Positions 17,904 through 26,796 of a DNA stretch of 31,381 nt are shown here, in pieces. Source of the stretch: Stygibacter sp964604155 (GTDB taxonomy: Bacteria > Cloacimonadota > Cloacimonadia > Cloacimonadales > TCS61); the NCBI GenBank assembly GCA_964604155.1, contig CAZRXY010000113.1, forward strand, positions 1-31,381. Reading direction: 5' to 3'. Made by a program: the position numbers and the translations under genes. A model generated the notes under the pieces. That model did no database searches. It was given only the letters and a program-made list of their open reading frames with translations, and had not been told where the DNA came from. The first letter of the stretch is position 1. Each line of letters starts with the position of its first letter.

Positions 17904-19412
17904 TCAACCTTGGATTTTTTGGGAAGATTGTTGAGGAAAGACTACGACCATAGCAAGTACGATAGCATAATCTTCATCGAGGCGGTAACGAATTTCTGCC
18001 AGGTCATATTCGCCATCGGCAGTCTTTTCTGCTGCCAGATATCCTTTAAACTCGATAAATCCGTCAATCAGTTTAAAATCTGAAATGTTGTAATAAATGA
18101 TTCTATCCTGCCAGTATCTGCCCAGCAACATAAGAAGGTCTCGATAGGAATCCAATTGAAATACCTGGCGGGCTGAGCCTTGCACTACCAGGGTGGTTTC
18201 AGCGATATCAGGCTCAAAAATAAATCCGGCAAGCCTGCTGGCCATGACGCGGTGCGACATAATCAATTGTGGAAGATATCGGGCAATGGCGTGAATATCA
18301 TAAAGTTCCAAATCTGACAGATCATAATCTTCAAAACCGGCAAGCACTACATTTTTGCCGTCTATCACGATGTCATCTGCAGCCTTTATTGCCCAGCCCC
18401 CATTATCCGTAATCTTAAAATACAGATTGGCATTAAGGTTTCCGGCAAACAAGGAGTGGTTAAGATAATACTCATTGTTCTTTATCAAGAGAGAATGCGA
18501 TTTAAATTCGCTCTGCAAAAAATCCTTTATACTAACTATCTTGTTATTAATCATCTCGGTACCCCAGGAGGTTGAGAGATTATCTTCTATCCAGTTTATA
18601 AGTTCCTTTTCATAGTTCGTAAGGTTCGTGTCTTTTTTTGTGTCTTGGGTGGAATGAGTATCAGGCCGGGCTTGCTCCGGCGTAAACGCGGGAAATTCAT
18701 CTGCTTCAATTTGAACTTTTTGAGGGATACTGTGCGTGATAATTTCTCTGGTGCTGCGACTAAAATCTGTCGGTAAAAGGTATTCGGCAATATCTTTTTC
18801 GTATTCACTCATTCTGAGGCGGTCTGCGGGATATCTGTTTAACTGATTAAAGATAATTATCACTTCGTCTCCGTTTTCAAGCTCCAGGATCAGTTGTGCC
18901 AGGCTCTCTTTGTGGATCACAGGGTGCAGCTTTTCCAGGGGTAGCCTGCGGTCAGGAAATCGTGCCCAAAGGCTATCCAGGGCAGAATCGCCTCTATTAC
19001 CTTGATACATTATGCTCACGGGCAGCATATCCAGATAGTTACGGGCAAAGATTTTGTGACGACAATTCAATCTGTATAATAATTCGCTGGCAATAATCAG
19101 CTCCGTTTTATAACTGCTGAAGGGCAGCCATGAAGGCAGGTCTTCCCGCTGGCTATTGATCTTCCAGTTATCCCAATTATAGATAACTTTTACTTCTTTG
19201 GATATTTCATACTTCAGATGGCGTTCTACATATTGGGTAGTGATCCTTGAGGGCAGCTCTCTTTCCACGGTTTCCCGAGCCAGCCAGCTTTGGTGCAGCC
19301 GATATTGATATTCACTATCAAAATCGCCCCTTTGTGGGGTAAATCCATAAGCTCCTGCCCCTAAGCATATTAGGAGTAACAAAATCAAGTTTCTTTTCAT
19401 TTTATTTGACAT
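17904..19412 (-). CDS. Exported hypothetical protein
   Basis: About 502 aa, with no family recognised. Starts at 19424 (GTG), 19412 (ATG) and 19400 (ATG) are in frame and none has a clear Shine-Dalgarno. All give a basic MKRN start followed by a Leu-rich signal peptide ending near GAGAYG. The mature part is hydrophilic with no membrane segments. A polar, low-complexity linker (Thr/Asp/Lys/Gln-rich, about residue 250-270) separates an N-terminal half from a C-terminal half. Likely periplasmic or secreted, though it lacks the sorting domain seen in the other exported proteins here. It lies directly upstream of tatD. Confidence 0.75.
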   Translation of the reverse strand: MSNKMKRNLILLLLICLGAGAYGFTPQRGDFDSEYQYRLHQSWLARETVERELPSRITTQYVERHLKYEISKEVKVIYNWDNWKINSQREDLPSWLPFSSYKTELIIASELLYRLNCRHKIFARNYLDMLPVSIMYQGNRGDSALDSLWARFPDRRLPLEKLHPVIHKESLAQLILELENGDEVIIIFNQLNRYPADRLRMSEYEKDIAEYLLPTDFSRSTREIITHSIPQKVQIEADEFPAFTPEQARPDTHSTQDTKKDTNLTNYEKELINWIEDNLSTSWGTEMINNKIVSIKDFLQSEFKSHSLLIKNNEYYLNHSLFAGNLNANLYFKITDNGGWAIKAADDIVIDGKNVVLAGFEDYDLSDLELYDIHAIARYLPQLIMSHRVMASRLAGFIFEPDIAETTLVVQGSARQVFQLDSYRDLLMLLGRYWQDRIIYYNISDFKLIDGFIEFKGYLAAEKTADGEYDLAEIRYRLDEDYAIVLAMVVVFPQQSSQKIQG

Positions 19413-19496
19413 ATAATCACTCACTGTTTTTTGAGGACGTGTTTAATGGAGTGGTGATTTTTGGTCAAATGATAAAATACGCAGGAGAGATTTATA

Positions 19497-19784
19497 ATGA
19501 AAGCTGAACGCGATCGCAAGAGGATACGGGAGTTTTTTGAACTCATCGGTAACCCCTATACCCTCAGAAAGTACACTAGCCCCGTACTTGTTTACGATAT
19601 TTATAATGATGACGTGAGATATTCGATCTGGGAAGAGGACTTGCTCGACAGATTTGGTTTGGAAAATGTGGATGGCTGGGACAAGAAGGAGAATGCTCTT
19701 TTTTGTCCGGACTGGATGCTTGATGATGATTATGAAGATGAAGATGATTTTGATGATTTTGATGAGGATGACTGCGACGATTGA
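19497..19784 (+). CDS. Small protein with very acidic C-terminal tail
   Basis: 95 aa, family not recognised. The first ~75 residues look like a compact domain with a basic start (KAERDRKRIREFFEL). The last 20 residues are almost all Asp and Glu with a few Phe, Tyr and a Cys. GGAG lies 9 bp before the ATG. The 3' 55 bp overlap the convergent transporter gene, where the same GAT-rich DNA encodes a serine-rich tail. It is divergent from the exported gene at 17904-19412. An acidic tail could mediate binding to a basic partner or metal; function unknown. Confidence 0.72.
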   Translation: MKAERDRKRIREFFELIGNPYTLRKYTSPVLVYDIYNDDVRYSIWEEDLLDRFGLENVDGWDKKENALFCPDWMLDDDYEDEDDFDDFDEDDCDD

Positions 19785-20677
19785 TGAGCTGTTAATTTTC
19801 TGTATTTGGATGCTTTAGCATGTTGAAAAATAATGCCGCAGATAATCATAGCCAGTCCAGTGACAGACGTGAAGGCTATCGATTCTTTGAGAGTGATTTT
19901 TATGATGATGAAAGAGACAAAAGGTGACAAGAATATCAGATTAGAGATGCGAATAGTCTTCTCTGTAAGCTGCATCGCCTTGAGCCAGAACACAAAGGTG
20001 AGCCCCATTTCAAATACGCCGGTATAGGCTGCAGAGATAATGCCATAGCCGCTTAAATCGGGCATACTCTTATTTAATAGACAATAAACAAGGATCAGTA
20101 ATGTGCCGCTGGAAAAATTTATGGTTAATTTTATTATAGGGTCAAGCAGTGTCTTTACATTGTATATCCAATAAAATGCCCAGGCAAAAGATGATATTAG
20201 AGCCAGAAAAACTCCGGTGCTATTGATCTCACCCAGCCTGCCTCCACCACTTGCGATCACAGCCACTCCACTATAGCAGATCACCAGTGCCACCACATCA
20301 TAAAGAAACAATTTTTGTTTCTGGATCACAATAGAAAGTATCGCCAGTACAATTGCCCAGGTATAATTTAAGGGTTGGGCTATTTGGGCAGGCAGAAGAT
20401 CATATGCCTCAAAGAGAATGAGATAATAGATAAAGGGGTTCAATAGTCCCAAAAGGACTGCCTGCATGATCATTTTTGGTGACGAGTGGCGGAGTAGAGA
20501 AATTTTTTTTTGGCAGGCTGCAACTATTAAGAGGCAGAGCAAAGAGAAGAAGCTGGCAAGTAAGAGCATGGCAGCAGGCTCATTATATCTGAGTGCTATT
20601 TTGAATGCGGAGGCTACTGTGGACCAGAGCAATACCGCCATCAATCCATAAATATAGGCTTTTTTTTGATTATCCAC
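19730..20677 (-). CDS. EamA/DMT family membrane transporter
   Basis: 315 aa with about ten hydrophobic segments arranged as two EamA repeats (residues ~8-140 and ~155-290). This is the drug/metabolite transporter fold, usually an exporter of amino acids or other metabolites; the substrate is unknown. It starts with GTG, overlapping the end of the sirtuin gene by 8 bp (AAGG upstream), so it is probably the last gene of the pepD operon. The C-terminus is an unusual run of Ser with some Lys and Gln. That tail is encoded opposite the acidic tail of the convergent small gene and may have little function in transport. Confidence 0.88.
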   Translation of the reverse strand: MDNQKKAYIYGLMAVLLWSTVASAFKIALRYNEPAAMLLLASFFSLLCLLIVAACQKKISLLRHSSPKMIMQAVLLGLLNPFIYYLILFEAYDLLPAQIAQPLNYTWAIVLAILSIVIQKQKLFLYDVVALVICYSGVAVIASGGGRLGEINSTGVFLALISSFAWAFYWIYNVKTLLDPIIKLTINFSSGTLLILVYCLLNKSMPDLSGYGIISAAYTGVFEMGLTFVFWLKAMQLTEKTIRISNLIFLSPFVSFIIIKITLKESIAFTSVTGLAMIICGIIFQHAKASKYRKLTAHQSSQSSSSKSSKSSSSS

Positions 20678-21410
20678 CGATTACGCCTTGAGCCAGGCGT
20701 GGCAGCATTTTGCCTGCTTCTGATGCCAGATGTATGTGTGTGATGTGATTCTGGTAAACAGAAAAACCCGGATTAATTTCTATAATACGGGCACCATTCT
20801 GCCTTGCTATATGGGGAATGAGACAGGCGGGCATGATCTCACCGCTGGTACCTATCACTAAAACCGCATCAGCCAGCTCTGCTTCCTGAAAAGCGTAGTC
20901 TCGGGCAACTTCTGGAATCATTTCTCCAAAGAACACAAAATCCGGCTTTAGCAGACCTTGGCAACTGGGACATTGGGGTGGTTCGATGCTCAATTTTAAG
21001 GTATTAAGTGCAATTCTGGTGCCGCAGACCGTACAGACAAAGCTATGCGAATTTCCATGAAATTCTATAACGTTTCTGCTGCCTGCGGCTTGGTGGAGAT
21101 TATCGATATTTTGAGTAATAATTGCTTTCAAAAAACCGGTTTTTTCGAGTTCTGCCAGGGCATAATGTCCCGGGTTGGGTAGAGCTTTGCCAAAGAAATC
21201 GTAAAATATTTTCTTTATCAGGGGCCAGGATCGTCGTGGATACTTGAGATATGTATCCAGGTCTAAAGTGGCTGGGTCATATTGGTTCCACAAACCGCCG
21301 CTCCCTCTGAAAGGCGGGATACCGCTTTCTACTGAGATACCGGCTCCACAGAAAGCAATAAGGTGCATTGATTCTTTGATTATATTGATTGCCTGCTGGA
21401 TATCTCTCAT
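20670..21410 (-). CDS. cobB: Sir2-family NAD-dependent protein deacylase
   Basis: Removes acyl groups from protein lysines using NAD+, giving nicotinamide and O-acyl-ADP-ribose. 246 aa from the ATG at 21410; numbering here is from an in-frame TTG at 21416. The NAD-binding motif is FCGAGIS (22-28), with TQNIDNLH (101-108) and the catalytic His H120 in EFHGN. The zinc-binding Cys are C128, C131, C149 and C152. The GVVxFGE-like motif reads VFFGE. The Tyr and Arg that mark class III desuccinylases are not evident at the expected site, so deacetylase is the default reading. It sits between the three-domain signalling protein and the transporter in one minus-strand operon. Confidence 0.93.
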   Translation of the reverse strand: MRDIQQAINIIKESMHLIAFCGAGISVESGIPPFRGSGGLWNQYDPATLDLDTYLKYPRRSWPLIKKIFYDFFGKALPNPGHYALAELEKTGFLKAIITQNIDNLHQAAGSRNVIEFHGNSHSFVCTVCGTRIALNTLKLSIEPPQCPSCQGLLKPDFVFFGEMIPEVARDYAFQEAELADAVLVIGTSGEIMPACLIPHIARQNGARIIEINPGFSVYQNHITHIHLASEAGKMLPRLAQGVIGG

Positions 21411-21422
21411 GATCAATTTATG

Positions 21423-23381
21423 CTAAAATCTTTTGGCTATATAACTCACAGCTTCGGATATTGCCAGCTTCTTACTGGCAGGACCAGAACGGATATAAAA
21501 ATCTTCCTGATTCTCGATCTTTAGAAATACCGGTTTTGCGGATGGTTCACAATCAATTTTTAATATCTTTCTGCCTTCAAGTTGTATTAGATAAAAATTT
21601 ATCAGAGGCATAGAATCTAAACCAATATTATGCTGGACTAAATGAGAGAAATGCAGCAGATATTTATCATCGTTAGGAAAATTTTCTATCTCAATCCCCA
21701 GAACGCTTCCGTCATCCTGCACTCCCACCAGCAAGGTGCCACCCTCGGTATTCAAAAAAGCGGTCATAGATTTCAGCACGGTATAGCTCATCCGGCTGTC
21801 CTTTCTATTTTCCTTGAGATTCCACTGCAAGGTAGATTTAAATTCCAGTTTGTCATCTTCACCACCATCGATCAATAAACGCATTGGGTCTTTGACACGA
21901 CACTGTTTTACATATTCTGCGATTTCTTTGGCAAAATCCGTATATAGCACCAGTTCATCAATTTTTATCTCTACGTTATTCAAATACTGCAATATTATCT
22001 CATCCCCTTTATTGCCATAGGGCAAGATACCGGCAAAGAAGAAATCAAGATTCTCTATCTTTTCAAAAAATCTTGCAGTAAATGGATTATCCAGTCCTAA
22101 ATAGAGATATATTACGGCAAATTTTTTTAGCTTAACCTCTTTTTTGGCTTCTTTGAGTTTCCTGATGAAATCTTTGCCAAACATCGAGACCTTCATTATT
22201 GCGGTAGAGGTATTATAGTAGTATTTTATATTCAGTTCCGTAGCATCATGAAACGGCTCTTTTCCCCGCTTTGGCGTAAGATAATCTCTCTTGTATCCAA
22301 TATTATCATAGATTTTTTTGATCATTGCCAGGTGATGTTCCGGCACATAAACTGCCCGGGGTTCTCCTTTGTTAAGAGGCAGATAACTGAGCAGCATGCT
22401 CTCGCGCTGGGGCTGCTGATCCGGGGAATTTTTATCTGTCACCTGCCGGCTGCCCAAGCCCAGAAGCAAAGCACAATCACGGGCATCGAGACGCTGTAGT
22501 GCTCGTTGAGAATATATATCACTTGTCTCTGATTTTGCAAACAGTCCCATCAATTCTTTCGCTTCTGCTGCTCTGCGTAAAAATTGAAGCATCTGCTCCA
22601 TCAAGTGGTTACCTCGATAATCCGGCAGCACTACAGCCTGCTCAAGCTCTCCTAATGACAGATTGAGATTTTCTTGATAGATTGAGCAGGTGCCAGCAAA
22701 TATGCCTCCGCCTGTAACCGCAACCACTGTTTCAAGCTGCCCGCTCTTAGTAAGCCTTTCCAGGCGTTCCGGATAATAGGCATGTTCATTAAAGTAATTA
22801 TAGCCATATACACGATATATGGCACGAGATATTTCTATAGTTTCGCCACCAGCTAATTTGCGGATACTAAAGGTAACACCGGTAGATTTTTTTTCCGGCG
22901 CTTCTCTCTGGTCATCCTGTCTGGCAGATTGCAACATTTCTTCCACCGGGCACTGACACAGATATTTGATAAGGTGGGTTTCTCTGCCTTCGCTGCCACG
23001 ATTTGTGAAGATAATTTCATCTATAGTCTGCTTGATAAGATATAGCCCTAAACCTGAAGAATCTTTGGTGATTGCAATACTATCAGGATCATATTCGGGG
23101 AATTTATTTGTATCAACCGGCATCCCTTTTTCTTTAATGATTATCTCTATTCCCAAAGGAGTTTGCCAGCATTCTATCTTTATTGTGTCATATTGTCCCG
23201 GGGCGTAGGCATGCAGGATTATATTTGATATTGCCTCATCTGTAGCAAGCACAATCGCCTGAACTTCGTCCGGATCAAAACCTATCAAACAAGAATTACT
23301 CTCAATGAAGGCGGCACATAGAGGCAGGTAATCCAGCGAATTAGGTATTTCCAGGATTGTGTTTGCCAGATTGTGCGACAT
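21423..23381 (-). CDS. HATPase (RsbW-like) / acetyltransferase-like / AlbA_2 (Schlafen) fusion protein
   Basis: 652 aa in three parts. Residues ~1-145 form a GHKL ATPase of the anti-sigma / serine kinase type, with DEAISNIILHAY (N53, N box) and DSSGLGLYLIK (G2 box); the usual D of the G1 box is Glu (EKGMP). Residues ~165-330 resemble a GNAT acyltransferase, including VLPDYRGNHLMEQML at the acetyl-CoA-loop position. The middle, ~340-505, is unassigned. Residues ~512-652 match AlbA_2/Schlafen-type domains (LEFKSTLQW, FLNTEGGTLLVGVQDDG, FYIRSG). Its ATG follows the pepD TAA directly. It is probably an intracellular regulator combining partner phosphorylation or sequestration with nucleic-acid binding. 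I do not know a characterised example of this exact order. Confidence 0.82.
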   Translation of the reverse strand: MSHNLANTILEIPNSLDYLPLCAAFIESNSCLIGFDPDEVQAIVLATDEAISNIILHAYAPGQYDTIKIECWQTPLGIEIIIKEKGMPVDTNKFPEYDPDSIAITKDSSGLGLYLIKQTIDEIIFTNRGSEGRETHLIKYLCQCPVEEMLQSARQDDQREAPEKKSTGVTFSIRKLAGGETIEISRAIYRVYGYNYFNEHAYYPERLERLTKSGQLETVVAVTGGGIFAGTCSIYQENLNLSLGELEQAVVLPDYRGNHLMEQMLQFLRRAAEAKELMGLFAKSETSDIYSQRALQRLDARDCALLLGLGSRQVTDKNSPDQQPQRESMLLSYLPLNKGEPRAVYVPEHHLAMIKKIYDNIGYKRDYLTPKRGKEPFHDATELNIKYYYNTSTAIMKVSMFGKDFIRKLKEAKKEVKLKKFAVIYLYLGLDNPFTARFFEKIENLDFFFAGILPYGNKGDEIILQYLNNVEIKIDELVLYTDFAKEIAEYVKQCRVKDPMRLLIDGGEDDKLEFKSTLQWNLKENRKDSRMSYTVLKSMTAFLNTEGGTLLVGVQDDGSVLGIEIENFPNDDKYLLHFSHLVQHNIGLDSMPLINFYLIQLEGRKILKIDCEPSAKPVFLKIENQEDFYIRSGPASKKLAISEAVSYIAKRF

Positions 23382-24824
23382 TTATTCTGCTCTGATATTT
23401 TTTAAAAGTTCCTGCAGCAATTCCCAGGTTCTTGTAATCGATGGTAAATCCAGACGTTCTCGCGGAGAATGTGGATTCAAGATAGTGGGTCCAAATGATA
23501 TCATATCCATATCAGGATACTTTTTCCCTATCACACTGCATTCCAAACCGGCATGGATAACCAGCAATTTGGGCTTCTTGCCGAATAAATCCTCATAAAC
23601 CTGCTGGCATTTTTTAGCCAGGGGAGAATTCTTGTTTGGTTCCCAGGCTGGATAAGCCACGCCATGCTCTACCCCAACGCCTGCGGCTTCTGCAAGTTCT
23701 GTTATCTGTTTTGTATCTGCTTCCAGGCTTTTTGTGATAGAACTTCTTAGACTGACTGTGATACGCATAGCACTATCATCCATATTTACCCTTGCCAGGT
23801 TGCAGGAACTTTCTACCAGTCCCGGTAGTGCCTCAGACATTTTTGTTACACCGTGGGGCAGGGCATTAAGTAAATTGATTGCCTGCAGAGTGCTCTCATC
23901 GGTTAATACCTGTTCCACATAACTATTATCCAGTATTTTTATGATCAGATCCGGCTCAATTTTCCTGAATTCTTTATGAATTGATTTTCCCTGTGCCTCC
24001 AGAAATTCATCGATGACTTCAAAATCCTCCGGATACACGCAAATCAGGCATTCTGCATATCGTGGTATGGCATTATGAACCGTGCCACCCTTAATATCAA
24101 CCAAATTGAAGCTGAATTCATCTGATATCTTAAGGAGGATGAGAGCTAAAATCTTCAGGGCATTAGCTCTATTTTTATCGATCTCTGTGCCTGAATGCCC
24201 TCCCTGTAAACCACTTACTACTATCTTTAAAAACCTCGCCCTCTTGGGTGCAATATCTTTCTCTAATCCTATAATCACTTCTGTCCGTCTGCCACCGGCA
24301 CAGCCAATCGTGAACTTGCCTTCATCCTCAGAATCCAGATTGATAAATAATCTGCCTGCCAAAAAATCTTCTTCCAGTGAATTGACACCCGTTAATCCAG
24401 ATTCCTCATCTACCGTAAAAAGCAACTCTAATTCAGGGTGCTCAGTTTCTTCCTCCACCAGCATCATAGCCAAAGCAAGAGCTACACCATTATCTGCACC
24501 AAGTGTAGTGCCTGCGGCTGAGAGCCAGTCACCTTCCCTCGTTAGCTTTATCCCGTCATTACTGAAATCGTGCTCGACTAAAGGTGTTTTCTCGCAAACC
24601 ATATCCATGTGACCCTGAATAACTACCAGGGGACTTTTTTCATAGCCTCTGGTGGCAGGCACTTTGATCAATACATTGCCTGCTTTGTCCCGCTTCCGGC
24701 TGAGTCCATGAGATTCTGCCCAGTTACATAACCACTCTCCTATTGCAGTTTCATGCTTGGAACATCTCGGAATTTCTGAGATCTCTTGAAAAATCTTTAA
24801 AAATTTGCTGATCACTGTTTCCAT
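23382..24824 (-). CDS. pepD: Aminoacyl-histidine dipeptidase (cytosol non-specific dipeptidase, M20)
   Basis: Di-zinc dipeptidase cleaving Xaa-His and other dipeptides in the cytosol; 480 aa, usual for PepD. Numbering is from the GTG at 24830. Metal ligands and catalytic residues are H74 and D76 (QGHMDMV), D113 (LGADNGVA), E142/E143 (VDEESGLTG) and D166 (NLDSEDEG), with the final His in NPHSPRERL. The ATG at 24824 was chosen because AGAGAGG lies 5 bp upstream. It is the first gene of a run pepD - fusion protein - cobB - transporter with almost no gaps. A leader region with a strong Shine-Dalgarno and a 6-codon open frame precedes it. Confidence 0.95.
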   Translation of the reverse strand: METVISKFLKIFQEISEIPRCSKHETAIGEWLCNWAESHGLSRKRDKAGNVLIKVPATRGYEKSPLVVIQGHMDMVCEKTPLVEHDFSNDGIKLTREGDWLSAAGTTLGADNGVALALAMMLVEEETEHPELELLFTVDEESGLTGVNSLEEDFLAGRLFINLDSEDEGKFTIGCAGGRRTEVIIGLEKDIAPKRARFLKIVVSGLQGGHSGTEIDKNRANALKILALILLKISDEFSFNLVDIKGGTVHNAIPRYAECLICVYPEDFEVIDEFLEAQGKSIHKEFRKIEPDLIIKILDNSYVEQVLTDESTLQAINLLNALPHGVTKMSEALPGLVESSCNLARVNMDDSAMRITVSLRSSITKSLEADTKQITELAEAAGVGVEHGVAYPAWEPNKNSPLAKKCQQVYEDLFGKKPKLLVIHAGLECSVIGKKYPDMDMISFGPTILNPHSPRERLDLPSITRTWELLQELLKNIRAE

Positions 24825-24845
24825 TAACACCTCTCTAATCTTTTT

Positions 24846-24866
24846 TTAGATTCCAGCTGGCATCAA
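24846..24866 (-). other. Possible leader mini-ORF upstream of pepD
   Basis: On the minus strand an excellent Shine-Dalgarno, AAGGAGGTG (24882-24874), lies 7-10 bp before TTG-ATG. That frame runs for only six codons (from TTG at 24866 or ATG at 24863) to a TAA at 24848-24846, 21 bp before the pepD ATG. TTGACA occurs at 24893-24888, just upstream. It may be a leader peptide, or a chance ribosome-binding site in AT-rich DNA. Confidence 0.25.
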
Positions 24867-24923
24867 TTTTTAGCACCTCCTTTATAATGTCAAAGAAAAT
24901 ATAACCGCTGCACATTTCTTTTA

Positions 24924-24951
24924 TTGACACTATACCCACACCATTAAAGAT
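24924..24951 (+). promoter_or_regulatory. Candidate promoter for the fetAB-like pair
   Basis: A perfect TTGACA lies at 24924-24929. The best downstream -10 is poor (TAAAGA/AAAGAT around 24945-24951, 15-16 bp spacing). GGGAG at 24968-24972 is the ribosome-binding site for the ATG at 24980. Confidence 0.35.
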
Positions 24952-24979
24952 ATCTGCTATAAAAACAGGGAGTATATCT

Positions 24980-25636
24980 ATGCTGGACATAAATATTACT
25001 AAGCTTTTTCACAGCGAAAATGTTTTGGCTGAGGAAATTTTTCTTCAGGTGCCAAAATCTGAGAAAATCCTGGTTTCAGGCAATACAGGCTGTGGAAAAT
25101 CCTCGCTACTTAAGACATTTAATCTTTTTAATTTTGATTATGAAGGCGAGATAAAATTCAATAACAAATTGCTTACAGATTACTCACCTCATCAGCTTCG
25201 AAGCGATATTATTTATCTGATGCAGGAGCCATTTCTACCGGAGGGCAGCGTGGCAGATATTATTCCTATGCCATTTACTTATAAATCAAAAAGACATCTG
25301 GAATTGCAGGAATCAGAGATATTCAGGCTTTTTGATATTTTTCAGCTTTCTCATAATCTCTATAAGAAGCAGGTGAAACAACTCTCCGGAGGTGAGAAGC
25401 AGCGCATCTGCATCATCCAGGCACTCCTTCTGACGCCCTCTCTCTTACTACTTGATGAGCCTTCTTCTGCTCTTGACCGAGAGACGTCAGGTATAATTGC
25501 CAACTGGCTGCTAAATCAACGAGAACTCTCCATAATTGCGATATCGCATGATCATATCTGGCATGATCTATTCAGTCGGCAGTGGCAATTTAGAAATCAG
25601 AAAATTATTGATATCAAAGCGGGGGTGAAAAAATGA
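24980..25636 (+). CDS. fetA: ABC transporter ATP-binding protein, FetA-like
   Basis: 218-residue ABC ATPase. Walker A is GNTGCGKS (34-41), the Q-loop is in YLMQEP (Q82), the signature is LSGGEKQR (135-142), Walker B is LLLLDEP (155-161), and the switch His is in AISHDH. It is coupled by an ATGA overlap to a UPF0014 (FetB-type) membrane protein, which makes it the ATPase of a FetAB/YbbLM-like exporter. That system is linked to iron export and oxidative stress in E. coli. The substrate here is inferred from family only. Confidence 0.88.
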   Translation: MLDINITKLFHSENVLAEEIFLQVPKSEKILVSGNTGCGKSSLLKTFNLFNFDYEGEIKFNNKLLTDYSPHQLRSDIIYLMQEPFLPEGSVADIIPMPFTYKSKRHLELQESEIFRLFDIFQLSHNLYKKQVKQLSGGEKQRICIIQALLLTPSLLLLDEPSSALDRETSGIIANWLLNQRELSIIAISHDHIWHDLFSRQWQFRNQKIIDIKAGVKK

Positions 25637-26415
25637 CATCTATTGATATCCCTATCACAAATCTTGTCCTCGGTGCTCTGCTTATAATCATTCCTATTCT
25701 TATACTTCTGGAAATGAAGGTTAAGCTTATCAAGACCCTTCTTGTCTCAATTTTAAGGATGATTATCCAGCTTGCAGCCATCGGATTAGTGCTGGATTAT
25801 CTCTTTGAGTGGAACAATCTAATTATCACAACAGGCTGGATGTTTGTAATGCTTGTTTCTGCCACTCTTATCACTATGGAAAGGGTGAAATATCCCCGGG
25901 CATTTATCCTCCCATTAATTTTTCTTCCCTTTCTCACTGCCACACTTATTGTTTTGCCATACATTATCATGATAGTCGTGAAGCCTCAGACAATCTATCT
26001 TTCCCGCTATCTTGTTCCATTATATGGCATGCTGCTGGGAAACAGCATTTCCTCAGCCACTCTGGCAATTGAGAGGCTTACCAGCGATCTTAAAAACAAC
26101 TGGAATTCATACTATTCCAAGCTTGCCTTTGGTGCCACTTCTCAGGAAGCTGCTGCCTCTTTTATGCAATCTGCTCTTAAGGCTTCACTATTGCCCAGGA
26201 TTCTCAATATCTCTGCAATGGGGCTGGTTACACTACCCGGCATGATGACGGGACAGATTTTGGGAGGTTCCTCTCCTACTACTGCGATAAAGTATCAAAT
26301 AATCATTATGATCGCCATATTGGCTGCCGTATCGCTTTCGGTCTATATTGCCATGAAGCTTCTTGTTCTACGTCTCTTTGACCACTGGGGACTGCCCAGA
26401 CATCACCTGGATTAG
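25633..26415 (+). CDS. fetB: UPF0014 / FetB-like ABC transporter permease
   Basis: 260 aa with about seven hydrophobic helices. UPF0014 hallmarks are LRMIIQLAAIGLVL (44-57), the ERVKYPRAF loop after the third helix, YGMLLGNSIS near residue 135, GATSQEAA, and LVTLPGMMTGQILGGSSP near residues 200-217. Its ATG lies inside the stop of the ATPase gene (ATGA). It is likely the membrane half of a metal or metabolite exporter at the inner membrane. A hairpin begins 50 bp downstream. Confidence 0.92.
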   Translation: MTSIDIPITNLVLGALLIIIPILILLEMKVKLIKTLLVSILRMIIQLAAIGLVLDYLFEWNNLIITTGWMFVMLVSATLITMERVKYPRAFILPLIFLPFLTATLIVLPYIIMIVVKPQTIYLSRYLVPLYGMLLGNSISSATLAIERLTSDLKNNWNSYYSKLAFGATSQEAAASFMQSALKASLLPRILNISAMGLVTLPGMMTGQILGGSSPTTAIKYQIIIMIAILAAVSLSVYIAMKLLVLRLFDHWGLPRHHLD

Positions 26416-26465
26416 AACGTTTATATCTCTGAACTGCTTAATTTCCCAGACTCGAAATAATGCGA

Positions 26466-26495
26466 GAAAGGGGCAAACAAGAGTTTACCCCTTTC
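26466..26495 (+). terminator. Hairpin downstream of fetB-like gene (probable terminator)
   Basis: GAAAGGGGCAAAC (26466-26478) pairs with GTTTACCCCTTTC (26483-26495) with one C-A mismatch and a 4-nt loop. There is no T run after it, so it may be a factor-dependent stop or an RNA-stabilising structure. Confidence 0.5.
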
Positions 26496-26563
26496 CTTCA
26501 GACCTACCCCAATAATCATCATCTTAAGATGAATTTGCCGGATTAGGAAGTAGAATCCAAAGC

Positions 26564-26603
26564 AGTTTACGGCAAAAATCAAGGAGTTTTCCTGCCGTAA
26601 ACT
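26564..26603. repeat. 11-bp perfect inverted repeat
   Basis: AGTTTACGGCA (26564-26574) and TGCCGTAAACT (26593-26603) are perfect reverse complements around an 18-nt loop whose AAAA and TTTT ends can extend the pairing. It may be a transcript hairpin, a protein-binding palindrome, or a remnant of a small mobile repeat. Confidence 0.65.
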
Positions 26604-26796
26604 CACGAAAATTACAACCGGATGTAAGAAAACACTCTATGCCGTGGAAGAATGCAGAATTATGCCGGTATCTGCAATCTTACCACCCAGGAAAATCAGT
26701 CTCCCAAACTAAAATTGAGAAGCCAAAATTCCTGCCTTCAGTATAGTAGATAAAAAAAATCCAAATTTCGGTGCGAAAACAGCAATAAAAATTTTC

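Noticed and set aside
24082..24612. 176-codon plus-strand frame inside pepD
   Set aside because: Antisense shadow rich in Ser and Leu; pepD carries all its catalytic residues on the other strand.
26421..26606. 61-codon minus-strand frame in the intergenic region
   Set aside because: Composition is unlike the neighbouring genes, there is no ribosome-binding site, and it covers two hairpin arms.
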